The notes under the pieces were generated by a model. That model was not told where the DNA came from and searched no databases. It saw only the letters and a list, made by a program, of their open reading frames with translations. A stretch of DNA of 64,000 nucleotides from Spirosoma agri (GTDB lineage: Bacteria; Bacteroidota; Bacteroidia; Cytophagales; Spirosomataceae), in the NCBI RefSeq assembly GCF_010747415.1, contig NZ_JAAGNZ010000001.1, positions 1,240,001 to 1,304,000 of the forward strand. Reading direction: 5' to 3'. Of the stretch, positions 44,312 to 54,700 are shown in pieces (position 1 is the stretch's first letter; every line of letters starts with the position of its first letter). Position numbers and translations under genes: made by a program.

Positions 44312-45598
44312 ATGAACGACACACATAAACAACCCGAGACCGCTGTTCTGGTTGCGCTAATTACGCAGAAACAAACCGTAGAACAGACTAAAGAATACCT
44401 GGATGAACTGGCATTTCTGGCAGAAACGTCGGGTATCATCACCAAAAAAACATTTACGCAGAAGCTGGAACGACCTGATATACGAACGTTTGTGGGTAAA
44501 GGTAAACTGGAAGAAATTCAGACGTTTATTCTCGCAAACCCGGTCGATTCGGTCATCTTTGACGATGATCTTTCTCCTTCGCAGGTGCGGAATCTGGAAG
44601 CTATGTTTAAGGATGTCAAGGTTCTTGACCGAAGCCTGCTAATTCTTAACATTTTCTCGATGCGGGCACAAACGGCTCAGTCGCGGGTGCAGGTAGAACT
44701 GGCGCAGTACCAATATATGTATCCCCGTCTGACACGGATGTGGAGTCACTTGACCAGCCAGAAGGGTGGGGTAGGGATGCGTGGACCGGGTGAGAAAGAG
44801 CTCGAAACTGACCGTCGGATCGTGAAGGACCGTATCTCGTTTCTGAAAGAGAAACTTGCCAAGATCGACAAGCAGAGCCAGACGCGCCGGAAAGAACGTG
44901 ACCGGTTGGTGCGGGTCGCCTTGGTAGGTTATACCAACGTAGGTAAATCGACGCTGATGCGGACGATGGCTAAGGCGGATGTGTTCGCTGAAAATAAGCT
45001 CTTTGCTACGGTAGATTCTACCGTTCGCAAAGTGACGCTGGGCAATATCCCGTTCCTGCTAACAGATACGGTCGGGTTCATTCGCAAGTTACCGACCATG
45101 CTGATCGAATCGTTTAAATCAACGCTCGACGAGGTACGTGAAGCCGATATTCTGGTTCACGTGGTGGATGTATCCCATCCGAATTTTGAAGAACAGATTG
45201 AGGTCGTCAACACAACGCTGGCTGATATCAAGGCTGCCGATAAGCCAATGGTGTTGGTTTTCAATAAGATGGATCAGTTTTCGCCCAAGGATGAGTGGAC
45301 CGAAAAAGTCGATTTGCCGGATGAAGACGAAGAGTTTGGTGGAGAAACTGAGCAGGAAGACGTTATGGTGCCGGTTGCTGTTCGTAGAAAAACCGCGCTG
45401 GAATACCTGAAGAAGACATACCTGGCTCAGAAAGCAGACTACGTCGCTTTTATTTCGGCACAGACAGGCGAGAACGTTGGCGAATTGCGTGAGCTGCTAT
45501 ACGACCTAGTGAAGGAACGGCATTACCAGATTTATCCGAATTGGGTGAATGTGCCACTAACCGAATCGGCTGAGTATGGTGATAGTTTGGCAGGTTAA
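44312..45598 (+). CDS. hflX: Ribosome-associated GTPase HflX
   Basis: GTPase of the OBG-HflX group, 428 residues. The N-terminal HflX domain includes FVGKGKLEEIQ, VIFDDDLSPSQVRNLE and DRSLLILNIFSMRAQT; the glycine-rich GMRGPGEKELETDRR linker follows; the G domain has G1 GYTNVGKST (206-214), DTVGFIRKLP (G3) and VFNKMD (G4). An acidic insert (LPDEDEEFGGETEQED) lies near the C-terminus. HflX splits or rescues stalled ribosomes under stress. The gene is followed by a terminator and tRNA-Arg. Confidence 0.95.
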   Translation: MNDTHKQPETAVLVALITQKQTVEQTKEYLDELAFLAETSGIITKKTFTQKLERPDIRTFVGKGKLEEIQTFILANPVDSVIFDDDLSPSQVRNLEAMFKDVKVLDRSLLILNIFSMRAQTAQSRVQVELAQYQYMYPRLTRMWSHLTSQKGGVGMRGPGEKELETDRRIVKDRISFLKEKLAKIDKQSQTRRKERDRLVRVALVGYTNVGKSTLMRTMAKADVFAENKLFATVDSTVRKVTLGNIPFLLTDTVGFIRKLPTMLIESFKSTLDEVREADILVHVVDVSHPNFEEQIEVVNTTLADIKAADKPMVLVFNKMDQFSPKDEWTEKVDLPDEDEEFGGETEQEDVMVPVAVRRKTALEYLKKTYLAQKADYVAFISAQTGENVGELRELLYDLVKERHYQIYPNWVNVPLTESAEYGDSLAG

Positions 45599-45628
45599 CG
45601 GATTTTCGTCAATTTTGTAGATAAAAGC

Positions 45629-45656
45629 GAGCGGCCATCATGACCGCTCCTTTTTT
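45629..45656 (+). terminator. hflX terminator, directly adjoining the tRNA
   Basis: Stem GAGCGG/CCGCTC (45629-45634 with 45644-45649) followed by CTTTTTT. The last T (45656) is immediately before the first base of the tRNA gene, leaving no room for a promoter between them. Confidence 0.75.
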
Positions 45657-45731
45657 GGTCTCGTAGTTCAACGGATAGAATAGACGTTTCCTAAACGTTT
45701 GATATGGGTTCGATTCCCGTCGAGACCACCA
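45657..45731 (+). tRNA. tRNA-Arg (anticodon CCT)
   Basis: A complete cloverleaf: acceptor GGTCTCG with CGAGACC, D arm GTTC/GAAT, anticodon stem GACGT/ACGTT around the 7-base loop TTCCTAA (anticodon CCT, reading AGG), T arm ATGGG-TTCGATT-CCCGT, discriminator A and an encoded CCA. It is followed after three bases by a terminator. Confidence 0.96.
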
Positions 45732-45734
45732 CCC

Positions 45735-45778
45735 AAAGTCAGAAGCCCTCACGTAGTGCGTAGAGGGCTTCTGACTTT
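45735..45778 (+). terminator. Terminator after tRNA-Arg
   Basis: A 16-bp perfect stem (45735-45750 with 45763-45778) whose 3' arm ends in CTTT TA, three bases past the tRNA CCA end. The symmetric A/T ends would allow it to work from the other side as well. Confidence 0.8.
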
Positions 45779-45889
45779 TAAGTCACTCACTAATTGAAGG
45801 TAGCTTAGCGACCGTTCGTTTCTGTAAGGTTTTGACGAGCCTAACAAGGTGTTACCAATTATCTGAAACGAGCCACCGCCTGTTCACAA

Positions 45890-45922
45890 AAAACGCTCAG
45901 ACCGGTTCGATCTGAGCGTTTT
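45890..45922. terminator. Terminator of the giant surface-protein gene
   Basis: A 12-bp perfect stem (AAAACGCTCAGA with TCTGAGCGTTTT, 45890-45901 and 45911-45922) lies 20 bases beyond the stop of the minus-strand gene; on that strand a TTTTTTG run follows. The 110 bases between this and the tRNA terminator hold nothing recognisable. Confidence 0.8.
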
Positions 45923-45942
45923 GTACGCAAAAGAATTAATCA

Positions 45943-48900
45943 CTAATTTGTTCTGAGCAGCTTCACCTGCTGGTGCTGAGTAGGGGTACTTACCTGTAAA
46001 AGCAAGACGCCATTACTAGCTCCTAGTGGCAAACTCACCCGCTCCACAGCACCCGCCTGCTCAATACGCTGGGTATGTGCCAGTTTACCTTGCAAATCCA
46101 CCAACTTAAGCTGTACGGACTGGCCCATTACTCCGCTGATTTCAACCTCGGCAGTTTGGTCCATAACGGGGTTACCCAGTACGCGCACCTGTAGATCTAA
46201 GCCTGCTTCGCCTGCACTGACTCGAGCCGCTGGCGTACACACCGCCAGCCAATTGTAGCGGTAGGTGCTTACGGCAGAACCCTGCTGGGCGCTCAAGGTG
46301 ATGCTGGGGTTATCGGTATAGAGGTTCAGGGTGTAAGGACCCGCATCGGTGGTGGGTAGCTTCTCATTGACCACCGAGAAACTAATGGGTTCACCGCTTA
46401 CCCCGGCGTACTGGGGTGTAAAGGTCAACCGGCGCTCACCCGCACTAATCACCTGACAACTTACTGTCGAGGCCCCCACGATAGCAAAGCCTGTAGGCGG
46501 GGTGACTGGTTGAGGGCTCACCGTCAGTTGGAAGCTCGTATTTGCGGTCAAACCACCGGGGTCTAGTGCCGTCACGTTCACCGTGGATACCCCCGTCTGG
46601 GAAGGCGTGCCACTGATCACCGAGCCGTTCAGGGTGAGCCCGGTGGGTAGGCCCGATGCCTGGAAGCTTAACGTCTGCCCGTCGGGGTCGGAGAAATAAG
46701 TCGTCAGCTGTAGCTGGTAGGCCTGATCCTGCACAATCGTCTGATTGGGGATACCGGTGGTAGTCGGCGGCTGGTTAGGGCTGGTGCTGCTCTGGCAGGA
46801 AGCCAGCCAGTTATAGGCAAAGCGAGCCTCCCCACTACCCGTCTGCGTAGCGACCAAGGTGATTACCGGATTGTCGGTGTACAACCGTAGCGAGTAAGGC
46901 GCGGGGGCGGTGGTGGTGGCTAACTCGTTAACCACCGAGAAACTGATGGGGCTGCTGCTCTGCCCTGCATACTGGGGAGTGAACTGCACCTGGTAGCCGC
47001 CCTTGGCTTCGTCGATCAACTGACAGTTGACCATGCTAACCCCTGTGATAGCAAACCCACCGGGCCGGATCTGTACGCTCAATGGAGCCGAGGCTCCACT
47101 GGTGCACCCGTTCAGTGAACATGTCGCTGAGAGCGTATAGTTGCCCGGCTGCGTCAGCGTGTAGGTGTTGCCACTGGCTTGTCCCGATCCGCCCAGCACG
47201 GTCCAGTTGATCATCCCGTTGGTGCAGCCATTGGCCGTGACGGTGATGGGCTGGTTAGTGGTGCTGATGGCTGGACTGGCTGTTAGGGTGGGAGCACCCG
47301 GTGCATCGGTGGTGCCGTTCACGGTGGCCATCGCCATGGCCCTACACCCGTTAGCACTGCTCACCGTCACGGAATAGGTACCCGCCAGACTGACCGAAAT
47401 GGTAGCCGTGGTTTGGCCCGTACTCCAGGTCAAACTAGTCACGGCTGTGTTGGCCGTCAAGGTGACGGTGGGCATAGCACAGGTGAGCGTGGCCGTGGTG
47501 GGCGTAATGTTCACGACAGGTTGGCTGTTGTCCTGATTCACTACGACACTCACTGTGCTGGTGCATCCGGTAGCGGTACTCGTCACCGTGACTGAATACG
47601 TACCCGCCAGATTCACCGTAGCTGTATTGCCATTCCCTACCTGAGTAGCTCCTTCGCTAAACCGGTAGCTGAGTCCATCACCGGCATTAGCCGTTAAGGT
47701 CACGCTGCTTACCGCGCAGCTTAGGCCGCCACTGGCGACCAGCGTAGCAGGGGGCGCGCTCTGAGACGATTCGATCACGACTGAGTTGCTGGTGGCTGAG
47801 CAGCCGTTGGCCCCGGTCGCTGTCACGGAATAGGTGCCGGCTATGGTCACGGTGATACTCGGCGTGGTTTGCCCGGTGCTCCAGCGTAGAGCGGAGGCCG
47901 ACGTCGTAGCCGTCAGCGTCAGGCTTGGACTCGCACAGGTGAGTGTACCACGGGTGGGATTGATGGAGACCGCAGGAGCCGTCTGTTCACTCGTGACAAC
48001 CGCACTCGACATGGCTACGCAGCCATTACCCGAGGTCAGGGTAAGCGAATAAGTACCCGCCGTGGTGACGGTGATCTGCGAGTCGGTAGACCCGGTACTC
48101 CAGCGGAAATTACCCGTTCCCACCGCTGTCAGCGTTGCCGATGGGTTGGCACAGGTCAAGGTGGCACTGGACGGATTGATGCGCACGGTGGGCACGCTCT
48201 GATCACCCGTGACGGTGGTGGAGGCCACCGACGAGCAGCCATTGGCTGAGAGAACCGTCACTGAATAGATGCCCGCGGTGGTGACGGTAGCCGTGTTGCC
48301 AGTACCTGCCTGGGTCGCTCCTTCGCTAAAGCGGTAGGTGAAGGGCGATCCCGTCCCGCTCCCGATAGCGGTGAGCGTAACGGACGTATTGGTGCACGAA
48401 AGGGTTCCATTCGCGGTCAGGCTGGCTACGGGCGTGGTCTGGTCTGCGGTGACGGTAGCCTGGGCTACCGCCGAACAGCTATTCTCGCTCGTCAGCGTTA
48501 CCGAGTAGAGGCCCGCCTTGGTGACGGTGATCTGCGAATCGGTAGACCCCGTGCTCCACCTCACCGCTCCTGAGCCTACCGCCGTGAGCAGAGCCGACGG
48601 TTTTTCGCAGGTTAGCGTCGCACTCGATGGATTGATGCTGACCGAAGGGGTATTCTGATCGCCCGTTACGCTCGTCGAGGCCACGGCCAGACAGCCACTG
48701 CCGGAGGTGACCGTGACCGAGTAGAGACCCGTGGTCGTCACTGTCGCGGTAGGCCCCTGCCCGATCTGGGTCGCTCCGCTACTGAAGCGGTAGCTGGCCC
48801 CCGCGTTGACGGCTGATCCCCCCGCCGTCAGCGTGACACTGGTGGCGGCACAGCTCAAGGGGCTACTGCTGGTAAGACTGGCCACGCCCCCCGATACCGT

Positions 48901-51300
48901 CAGGGTGACGGCATCGGACTGCACGGCTCCGTTGCCACAGCCGTAGTTGATGTAGACCTGGTAGCTACCCGCATCGGCGCTGCTGACCGACGAGAAGCTT
49001 AATACCGGTCCCGTTTCGGCTAGCCGCTGACCGTCTTTGTACCACTGGTAGCTACCCGCCCCCCGGGCGACCACCGAGAAGCTAAAGGCGTTGCCTACGC
49101 AGGCGGTGCCTGATTGGGGATATTGACTAACGACCAGCTGGCCACCGCTGCCATCGCGACAGAAAGCCGCAAAGTCGCCCCCACCGGGCAGGCCGGGGTT
49201 ATTGACAAAACTCACATTGTTGTCGCACAGGCTGGTATAGCTAGCGGGAAAGCAGCCGCTGAGCTGATTAGCGTAGAGTTGCAGGTTCTGAAGCTGGGTG
49301 AGGTTGCCCAAACTGGCGGGTAAGGTGCCGGTGAGCCCACTTTCATTAAGCAGCAGGTTTTGCAACTGGCTGAGTTGGCCCAGACTGGCGGGGATGCTAC
49401 CGCCCAATTGGGTACGGGAAAGGTTAAGCGTTTGCAGGTTGGTCAGGCTACCGATGCCGGTGGGAATACCACCGGTCAGGGTATTGGCCCCCAGTTCGAG
49501 GCTGGTGAGCGCCGAGAGGGCCGAGAGGCTGGCGGGGAGGGTGCCGGACAGGTTGTTGCCGATCAGGTTGATGCCCGTGACCCGGTTGTTGCCATCGCAG
49601 GTGACCCCGTACCAGCCGCAGGGCGAGCAGCCGGAGAGCCAGTTGTCGTTACGGGTCCAGCTGGCCCCATTAGTGGCGTTGTAGAGATCGACCAGGGGCT
49701 GGTAGTCGGAGCTAAAGGGCGTCACCGTCAGGTTGAAGGCCGTCGAGGTTAAGCTGTTGACCGAGTTGCTAACTACCACCCGGTACGCCCCGCTTTGGCT
49801 GGTCTGGACATTGGATAGGGTTAGAGTAGCCGAGGTCTGGCCCGTAACTGGGGTGCCATCCCGGTACCACTGGTAGGCGCGGACATTGCCGCTGGTAGCC
49901 ACGGCGGTGGTGACGGTGGCGCCCACACACACGGCCGATGCGCTGGCCGGCTGGGCGGTGATACTTAGGCAGTTGGATTGTACATCCTCCACCGAACTAC
50001 AGCCGGGTGCATTGCCCGATATTTTAAGCTGATCCGGTGATTTAGTGGCGATGAGTTGACAGATAGCGGGCAGGGCACAGACCGCCAGGGCCTGGTTATT
50101 GTTGATCTGAAAGTCACCGCCCACTTGTTGCAGGTTATTGAGGCCCGTTAGATTCGTAAGTTGGGCATTGTTACTGATTAGCAGTCTACTACCTACACTA
50201 GTGAGAGCCGTCAGGGCAGCGATGCTGGTCAGGGCCTGGTTATTATTGATCTGAAGGTCACCGCCCACGGTCTTCAGATTACCAAGCCCCGTTAGATTCG
50301 TAAGTTGGGCATCGTTACTGATTAGCAAGCTAGCGCCCACGCTGGTAAGAGCCGTCAGGGCAGCGATGCTGGTCAGGGCCTGGTTATTGTTGATCTGAAG
50401 GTTACCGCCCACGGTCTTCAGATTACCAAGCCCCGTTAGATTCGTGAGTTGAGCGTCGCTACTGATTTGCAGGTTATTGCCCACGCTGGTGAGGGCCGTC
50501 AGGGCGGCTATGCTGGTCAGGGTCGGGTTGCTGTTGATCTGAAGGTCACCGCCCACGGTCTTCAGATTACTGAGGCCCATTAGATTCGTAAGTTGGGCAT
50601 TGTTACTGATTTGCAGTTTACTACCTACACTAGTGAGGGCCGTCAGGGCGGCTATGCTGGTCAGGGTCGGGTTGCTGTTGATCTGAAGGTCAACGCCCAC
50701 GGTCTTCAGATTACTGAGGCCCATTAGATTCGTGAGTTGAGCGTCGCTACTGATTTGCAGGTTAACGCCCACGCTGGTGAGAGCCGTCAGGGCAGCGATG
50801 CTAGTCAGGGCCTGGTTGCTTTCGAGCCGAAGGTCACCGCCTACGCGTTGCAGGTTATTGAGGCCCGTTAGATTTGTGAGCTGGGGGTCGTTACTGATTT
50901 GCAGATTATTGTCTACACTAGTGAGGGCCGTCAGGGCGGCTATGCTGGTCAGGGTCGGGTTGCTGTTGATCTGAAAGTCATAACCCACTCGTTGCAGGTT
51001 ACCAAGCCCCGTTAGATTCGTAAGTTGGGCATTGTTACTGATTTGCAGAGTACCGTCCACGCTGGTGAGGTTTCGTAGGCCATTCAGATTGGCGATATCC
51101 GCTCCCGAAATAGTTAACTTATTGGCAAAGTTAGTACAGCCCGGCGGGAAGGCGTTGACCTGCGCCTGGGTAGAGAGGGTTATGTCGGCCGACGGGCACT
51201 GGGCCTGGGCCAGACCGGGTAAAATCAGGCCTAAAAAAAATAACCACCTCAAGGGTAAAGGGGCGGGTTTGGCGTTGAGAAAATGGAGAAATGATAGCAT
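45943..51300 (-). CDS. Giant repeat-rich surface protein, probable T9SS cargo
   Basis: Exported protein of 1785 residues: signal peptide (1-34, ending LAQAQ); seven 48-residue leucine-rich repeats of receptor-L-domain type (about 77-413; consensus LTSVGxNLQIS..AQLTNL); an Ig-like domain (QWYRDGTPVTG); a plant-type LRR block (NLSGTLPASLSALSALTSLE); a second Ig-like domain (YQWYKDGQRL); seven roughly 85-residue beta domains alternating YRFSxGATQ and RWSTGxT types; two copies of a domain starting FAITG/FAIVG and ending YNWLA-C flanking a putative Ig domain (SDPDGQTLSFQASGLPTG); and a C-terminal type A sorting-like domain (VRVLGNPVMDQTAEVEISG). It is likely a surface adhesin. A longer upstream frame is rejected because the ATG at 51300 gives the signal peptide. 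Confidence 0.88.
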   Translation of the reverse strand: MLSFLHFLNAKPAPLPLRWLFFLGLILPGLAQAQCPSADITLSTQAQVNAFPPGCTNFANKLTISGADIANLNGLRNLTSVDGTLQISNNAQLTNLTGLGNLQRVGYDFQINSNPTLTSIAALTALTSVDNNLQISNDPQLTNLTGLNNLQRVGGDLRLESNQALTSIAALTALTSVGVNLQISSDAQLTNLMGLSNLKTVGVDLQINSNPTLTSIAALTALTSVGSKLQISNNAQLTNLMGLSNLKTVGGDLQINSNPTLTSIAALTALTSVGNNLQISSDAQLTNLTGLGNLKTVGGNLQINNNQALTSIAALTALTSVGASLLISNDAQLTNLTGLGNLKTVGGDLQINNNQALTSIAALTALTSVGSRLLISNNAQLTNLTGLNNLQQVGGDFQINNNQALAVCALPAICQLIATKSPDQLKISGNAPGCSSVEDVQSNCLSITAQPASASAVCVGATVTTAVATSGNVRAYQWYRDGTPVTGQTSATLTLSNVQTSQSGAYRVVVSNSVNSLTSTAFNLTVTPFSSDYQPLVDLYNATNGASWTRNDNWLSGCSPCGWYGVTCDGNNRVTGINLIGNNLSGTLPASLSALSALTSLELGANTLTGGIPTGIGSLTNLQTLNLSRTQLGGSIPASLGQLSQLQNLLLNESGLTGTLPASLGNLTQLQNLQLYANQLSGCFPASYTSLCDNNVSFVNNPGLPGGGDFAAFCRDGSGGQLVVSQYPQSGTACVGNAFSFSVVARGAGSYQWYKDGQRLAETGPVLSFSSVSSADAGSYQVYINYGCGNGAVQSDAVTLTVSGGVASLTSSSPLSCAATSVTLTAGGSAVNAGASYRFSSGATQIGQGPTATVTTTGLYSVTVTSGSGCLAVASTSVTGDQNTPSVSINPSSATLTCEKPSALLTAVGSGAVRWSTGSTDSQITVTKAGLYSVTLTSENSCSAVAQATVTADQTTPVASLTANGTLSCTNTSVTLTAIGSGTGSPFTYRFSEGATQAGTGNTATVTTAGIYSVTVLSANGCSSVASTTVTGDQSVPTVRINPSSATLTCANPSATLTAVGTGNFRWSTGSTDSQITVTTAGTYSLTLTSGNGCVAMSSAVVTSEQTAPAVSINPTRGTLTCASPSLTLTATTSASALRWSTGQTTPSITVTIAGTYSVTATGANGCSATSNSVVIESSQSAPPATLVASGGLSCAVSSVTLTANAGDGLSYRFSEGATQVGNGNTATVNLAGTYSVTVTSTATGCTSTVSVVVNQDNSQPVVNITPTTATLTCAMPTVTLTANTAVTSLTWSTGQTTATISVSLAGTYSVTVSSANGCRAMAMATVNGTTDAPGAPTLTASPAISTTNQPITVTANGCTNGMINWTVLGGSGQASGNTYTLTQPGNYTLSATCSLNGCTSGASAPLSVQIRPGGFAITGVSMVNCQLIDEAKGGYQVQFTPQYAGQSSSPISFSVVNELATTTAPAPYSLRLYTDNPVITLVATQTGSGEARFAYNWLASCQSSTSPNQPPTTTGIPNQTIVQDQAYQLQLTTYFSDPDGQTLSFQASGLPTGLTLNGSVISGTPSQTGVSTVNVTALDPGGLTANTSFQLTVSPQPVTPPTGFAIVGASTVSCQVISAGERRLTFTPQYAGVSGEPISFSVVNEKLPTTDAGPYTLNLYTDNPSITLSAQQGSAVSTYRYNWLAVCTPAARVSAGEAGLDLQVRVLGNPVMDQTAEVEISGVMGQSVQLKLVDLQGKLAHTQRIEQAGAVERVSLPLGASNGVLLLQVSTPTQHQQVKLLRTN
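50061..51072 (-). repeat. Seven tandem 144-bp repeats in the surface-protein gene
   Basis: Landmarks such as TATGCT or GATGCT followed by GGTCAG recur at 50221, 50365, 50509, 50653, 50797 and 50941, exactly 144 bases apart. The units encode the seven 48-residue L-domain repeats. Several units are nearly identical at DNA level (for instance the shared GGTCGGGTTGCTGTTGATCT blocks), so copy number could change by recombination. Confidence 0.9.
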
Positions 51301-51357
51301 CTTGTGTATTGGGTTAGTGAACTGCCAAAACGGATTATGGCCGTCGCGAGCAGTCCA

Positions 51358-51365
51358 CAAAGTTC
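51358..51365 (-). promoter_or_regulatory. Putative -7 box of the surface-protein gene
   Basis: On the minus strand GAACTTTG differs from TAnnTTTG only at the first base and lies about 58 bases before the start codon. The direct-repeat operator ends about 25 bases upstream, where an activator would touch the -33 region. Confidence 0.4.
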
Positions 51366-51390
51366 AGCGGGAATTGCCGGTTGCGAGTAA

Positions 51391-51423
51391 CGGTATCGAA
51401 CCACTTTAAGCGGTATCGAACCA
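51391..51423. promoter_or_regulatory. 13-bp direct repeat with 20-bp period, putative AraC-type operator
   Basis: CGGTATCGAACCA occurs at 51391-51403 and again at 51411-51423. The start-to-start distance of 20 bp is close to two helical turns, the arrangement bound by AraC-type domains of hybrid two-component systems. Such a regulator is encoded divergently next door. Its position just upstream of the putative -33 region suggests activation of the surface-protein gene. Confidence 0.6.
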
Positions 51424-51711
51424 TTTTTGACTATTTTCAGCTTTTTTTGGGTACAATAAAGGCCCGGCAGGTTACGCTGAAGTAGGTGACGATGCGCTGA
51501 CTTTCGGTCTAAATAGACGCGTGAAGCAGGGTGCCCGAAATCCAGTTAAAATCGTTTTTCGTATATTGATCGACCAGCTCAGCCCGAATATCGGCGGACA
51601 TCGAGTCGGGTTTGGTTCACTGAATGCTACGGCTGGGACTGGCCAAGCCACAGCAACGCCTACTAACTGCCGATGACGGCCTCATCCGTCTCTATCACCG
51701 GATCTATTTTT

Positions 51712-54700
51712 ATGCGTAAGCGTGCCCTGTGGCGAATAAGTATTTGCTGGTTTTGGCTAAACCTGGTCGCCGGATTTAGCGAAGCCCAGTTGCTCGTGCC
51801 CCGGCTGCTGCGGCAGTTCGACGAAAAGCGGGGCTTGAGTCTGACCGCACCTGGCATGACCCAGGACGCCCAGGGGCGGCTGTGGCTGGCCTCGACCAAT
51901 GGCATTGTATGCTTCGACGGAAGTGGGTTCCGGGTCTTCCACGATCCGGTCATGAAGGAGGGCGATTATTATTATCACCTGATGGCCTCACCCGATGGGC
52001 GGATCTGGTTCAAGATGAGTTCGGGCTTTTCGCTTTCTTACATCGATACCCGCCAGTCCCGTCTGGTACGGGTCGCCGACACCACCCGGCTGGTGCGCGC
52101 GTACCTGGCCAAGTACGGATCGCACAGTTTTTTTGCCGATGCTCAGGCCAACCTCTGGATCGGTCTTCAACAGCACGGTCTGCTGAAAGTCAATCCCCGC
52201 ACGCTGGCCGTAGAACACCTCATTGATCAGGGGTTAGACGTTCGCTTTATTACCCAGGACCGCCGGGGTGTGGTGTATTTTACGACGGCTAAGCAGGGGC
52301 TTTTTGCCTACAATCCGCAGACCGGGGTACTGACCAACTACCGCCACAATGACAAAGACACTACGTCACTGAGCAGCGACGCGGCCTTCGGATTGCAGGC
52401 CCGGCCCGATGGGAGTATTCTGGTAGGGTTGATCAACGGTGCCGATCTGTTCTGGCCTGCCACGGGGCAGTTTCAGCACTTAGGGCTCAATGCCCAACGA
52501 ACCACCAATGCCCAGGCACCCGCCTACGTCAGCTCGTTTGTACTCGATGCAACAGGAAACGCCTACTTCACCACCGGCGAACTAACCTACCGCTACACTG
52601 CGCAGGGTGTTCTTCAACAGCTTGGGTTTAGCTCACCCACCCATGTGATTAGAAGTCTGTCCGTAAGTGCCTCTAACCGACTGTGGGTCAGCTCAGACAA
52701 CACGCTCAACGAGTATGATCTCAGCCAGACCGAGGTCTTTCCGTCGCTCTTATTTCTCAAGTTAACCATCAACGGCACCGAACTGCGCGACAACACAAGT
52801 ACGACTCAGAACCTGGTGTATGACCAACGGGGACATCCGACGCTAACGGTTGGGGAAAACGTGCCCTTCACCATGCAGTTCACCGTGGCGGCTAAACTCG
52901 CCCCGCAAACGCTGCGCTGGCGACTCAACGGGTACAATCCGGAATGGATTTCGTCGCAGGACATACAGGGGGAGGTTGCTTACCAATTACCCGCCGGCAC
53001 GTATACCTTTACGGTTAACCAGGGCGCGCGCAGTGGAAGCTGGCAACCAACCGTATCGACGCTGACGATTGTGGTGGTGGCTCCCTTCTGGAAAACGCCC
53101 GCCTTTCTAATTTTCATCGGGTTAATGGTGGTGGGGTTGGGTTACTATTTTGTTCGAGCCTACAGCCGACGACGCCAATTGGCCCGCCAACTGGCTCGTC
53201 AGCAGCAGGAGGCCGATAGCCTGCGCCAACTCGATGAGCTGAAAACGCGGTTTTTTAGCAACGTTACCCACGAGTTCCGCACCCCCTTGACCATCATCCT
53301 CAACGCCACCGAGCAGTTGACGGCCAAAATTCCCACCATGGATGAGATGCCCGAAGTAGCCCTTATTCAGCGCCATGCCCATCAGTTGCTGCGGCTCATC
53401 ACCGAGACGCTCGACATCGCGCGGCTGGATGCAGGCAAGCAGGAAGCCCACCCACAAGTAGGCAATCCCGGTTGGTTCATCGGGCAGGTCGTGGCTCAGT
53501 TTGCCGGTCTGGCTGCGCAGCGGGGCATTGACCTGACCTACCATACTCACCCAACCACCCATGCTGAATCAGGCTCAGATTCTTCTCCGAATGGACGCAT
53601 ACCTGACGAGGTATTGTTTCGTTTCGAGGCCGAAACATGGGAGAAGATTGCCTATAACCTGCTGGCTAACGCGTTGAAGTTTACGCCTACCGGCGGCCGC
53701 GTGGACGTTTGGGGGGACATCACGGCTGACCAGACGTTTTTGCTGCGGGTTCGTGACACCGGCATTGGTATCCCTGCCGATCAGTTGGAGCGGGTCTTTG
53801 ATCGCTTTCATCAGGTGGATGCCCGCCTGACGCGGGCGTATTCGGGTACGGGCATTGGCCTGTCTCTGGTGCGGGAGCTGACCAGCTGGCTAGGCGGTCA
53901 GGTGTGGGTAGAAAGCCAGCCTGGTCAGGGTAGTACCTTTACGGTTCGTTTACCCTTAACCGCTGTAGATGGGGAACAGGCTGTACTACCCATGACGCCC
54001 GTGGACTCCGTATCGGAACCGATTCGTCAGGGAACCCTCGAAAAAGGGTCGTTACCCAACCCGCTGGCCGTGTCCCGGAGGGATGTACCCCTGATGAACG
54101 GAACCGGCCAGCCGGTGCTGGACGAATCAAATCCTAAGCCGTTGATCTTGGTAGTCGAAGACCATGACGATCTGCGGTCTCAGGTGGTCGGCTACCTTTC
54201 GGGAACCTACCAAGTGTTGTCGGCCTCAACGGGGCTTCTGGGATGGGAACAAGCCCTTGCCCAGGTGCCCGACGTAATTGTGAGCGACGTGATGATGCCC
54301 GAGCTGGACGGGTACGAACTACTGGAGCGGTTGAAAACCGACGAGCGAACCAGCCATATTCCGGTGATTCTGCTCACGGCCCGCTCCGCTCCCGAGAGTC
54401 GTATGCGGGGACTACACCGGGGGGCGGACGACTACCTGATTAAACCCTTTAGCCTGGCTGAACTGGCCCTGCGGATCGGAAACGGCCTGCGCACCCGTCA
54501 ACAGGGACAAAAACGCTTTCTTGCCGTGTCCACGGGGGCCGTATCTACGGGGGCTGTGCCTACGGGAGCCGGAGTGGACACAGCTACCGTGGATGTGCCA
54601 CCCGGAGCCGTGTCTACGGGGGGCGCATCCAGGGGAGTCTTGTTACCCGTTAAGGTAGGCTTGGATCGGGAGGAAGCGTTTCTGGATCGATTGCGTCAGG

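Larger units (their letters stand above)
51301..51711. other. Divergent promoter region between surface protein and hybrid regulator
   Basis: This 411-bp gap separates the two divergent genes. Its left part holds a putative promoter of the surface-protein gene and a direct-repeat operator, described separately. The right part (51430-51711) has no gene and no obvious TAnnTTTG box, though it must contain the regulator promoter. Confidence 0.5.

Noticed and set aside
45657-45731. Integration site of a mobile element at the tRNA
   Set aside because: No integrase gene nearby and no second copy of the tRNA 3' end was seen in the following sequence.
50061-51072. CRISPR-like regular repeats
   Set aside because: The 144-bp period is coding and in frame, with repeats and spacers both encoding leucine-rich repeats.
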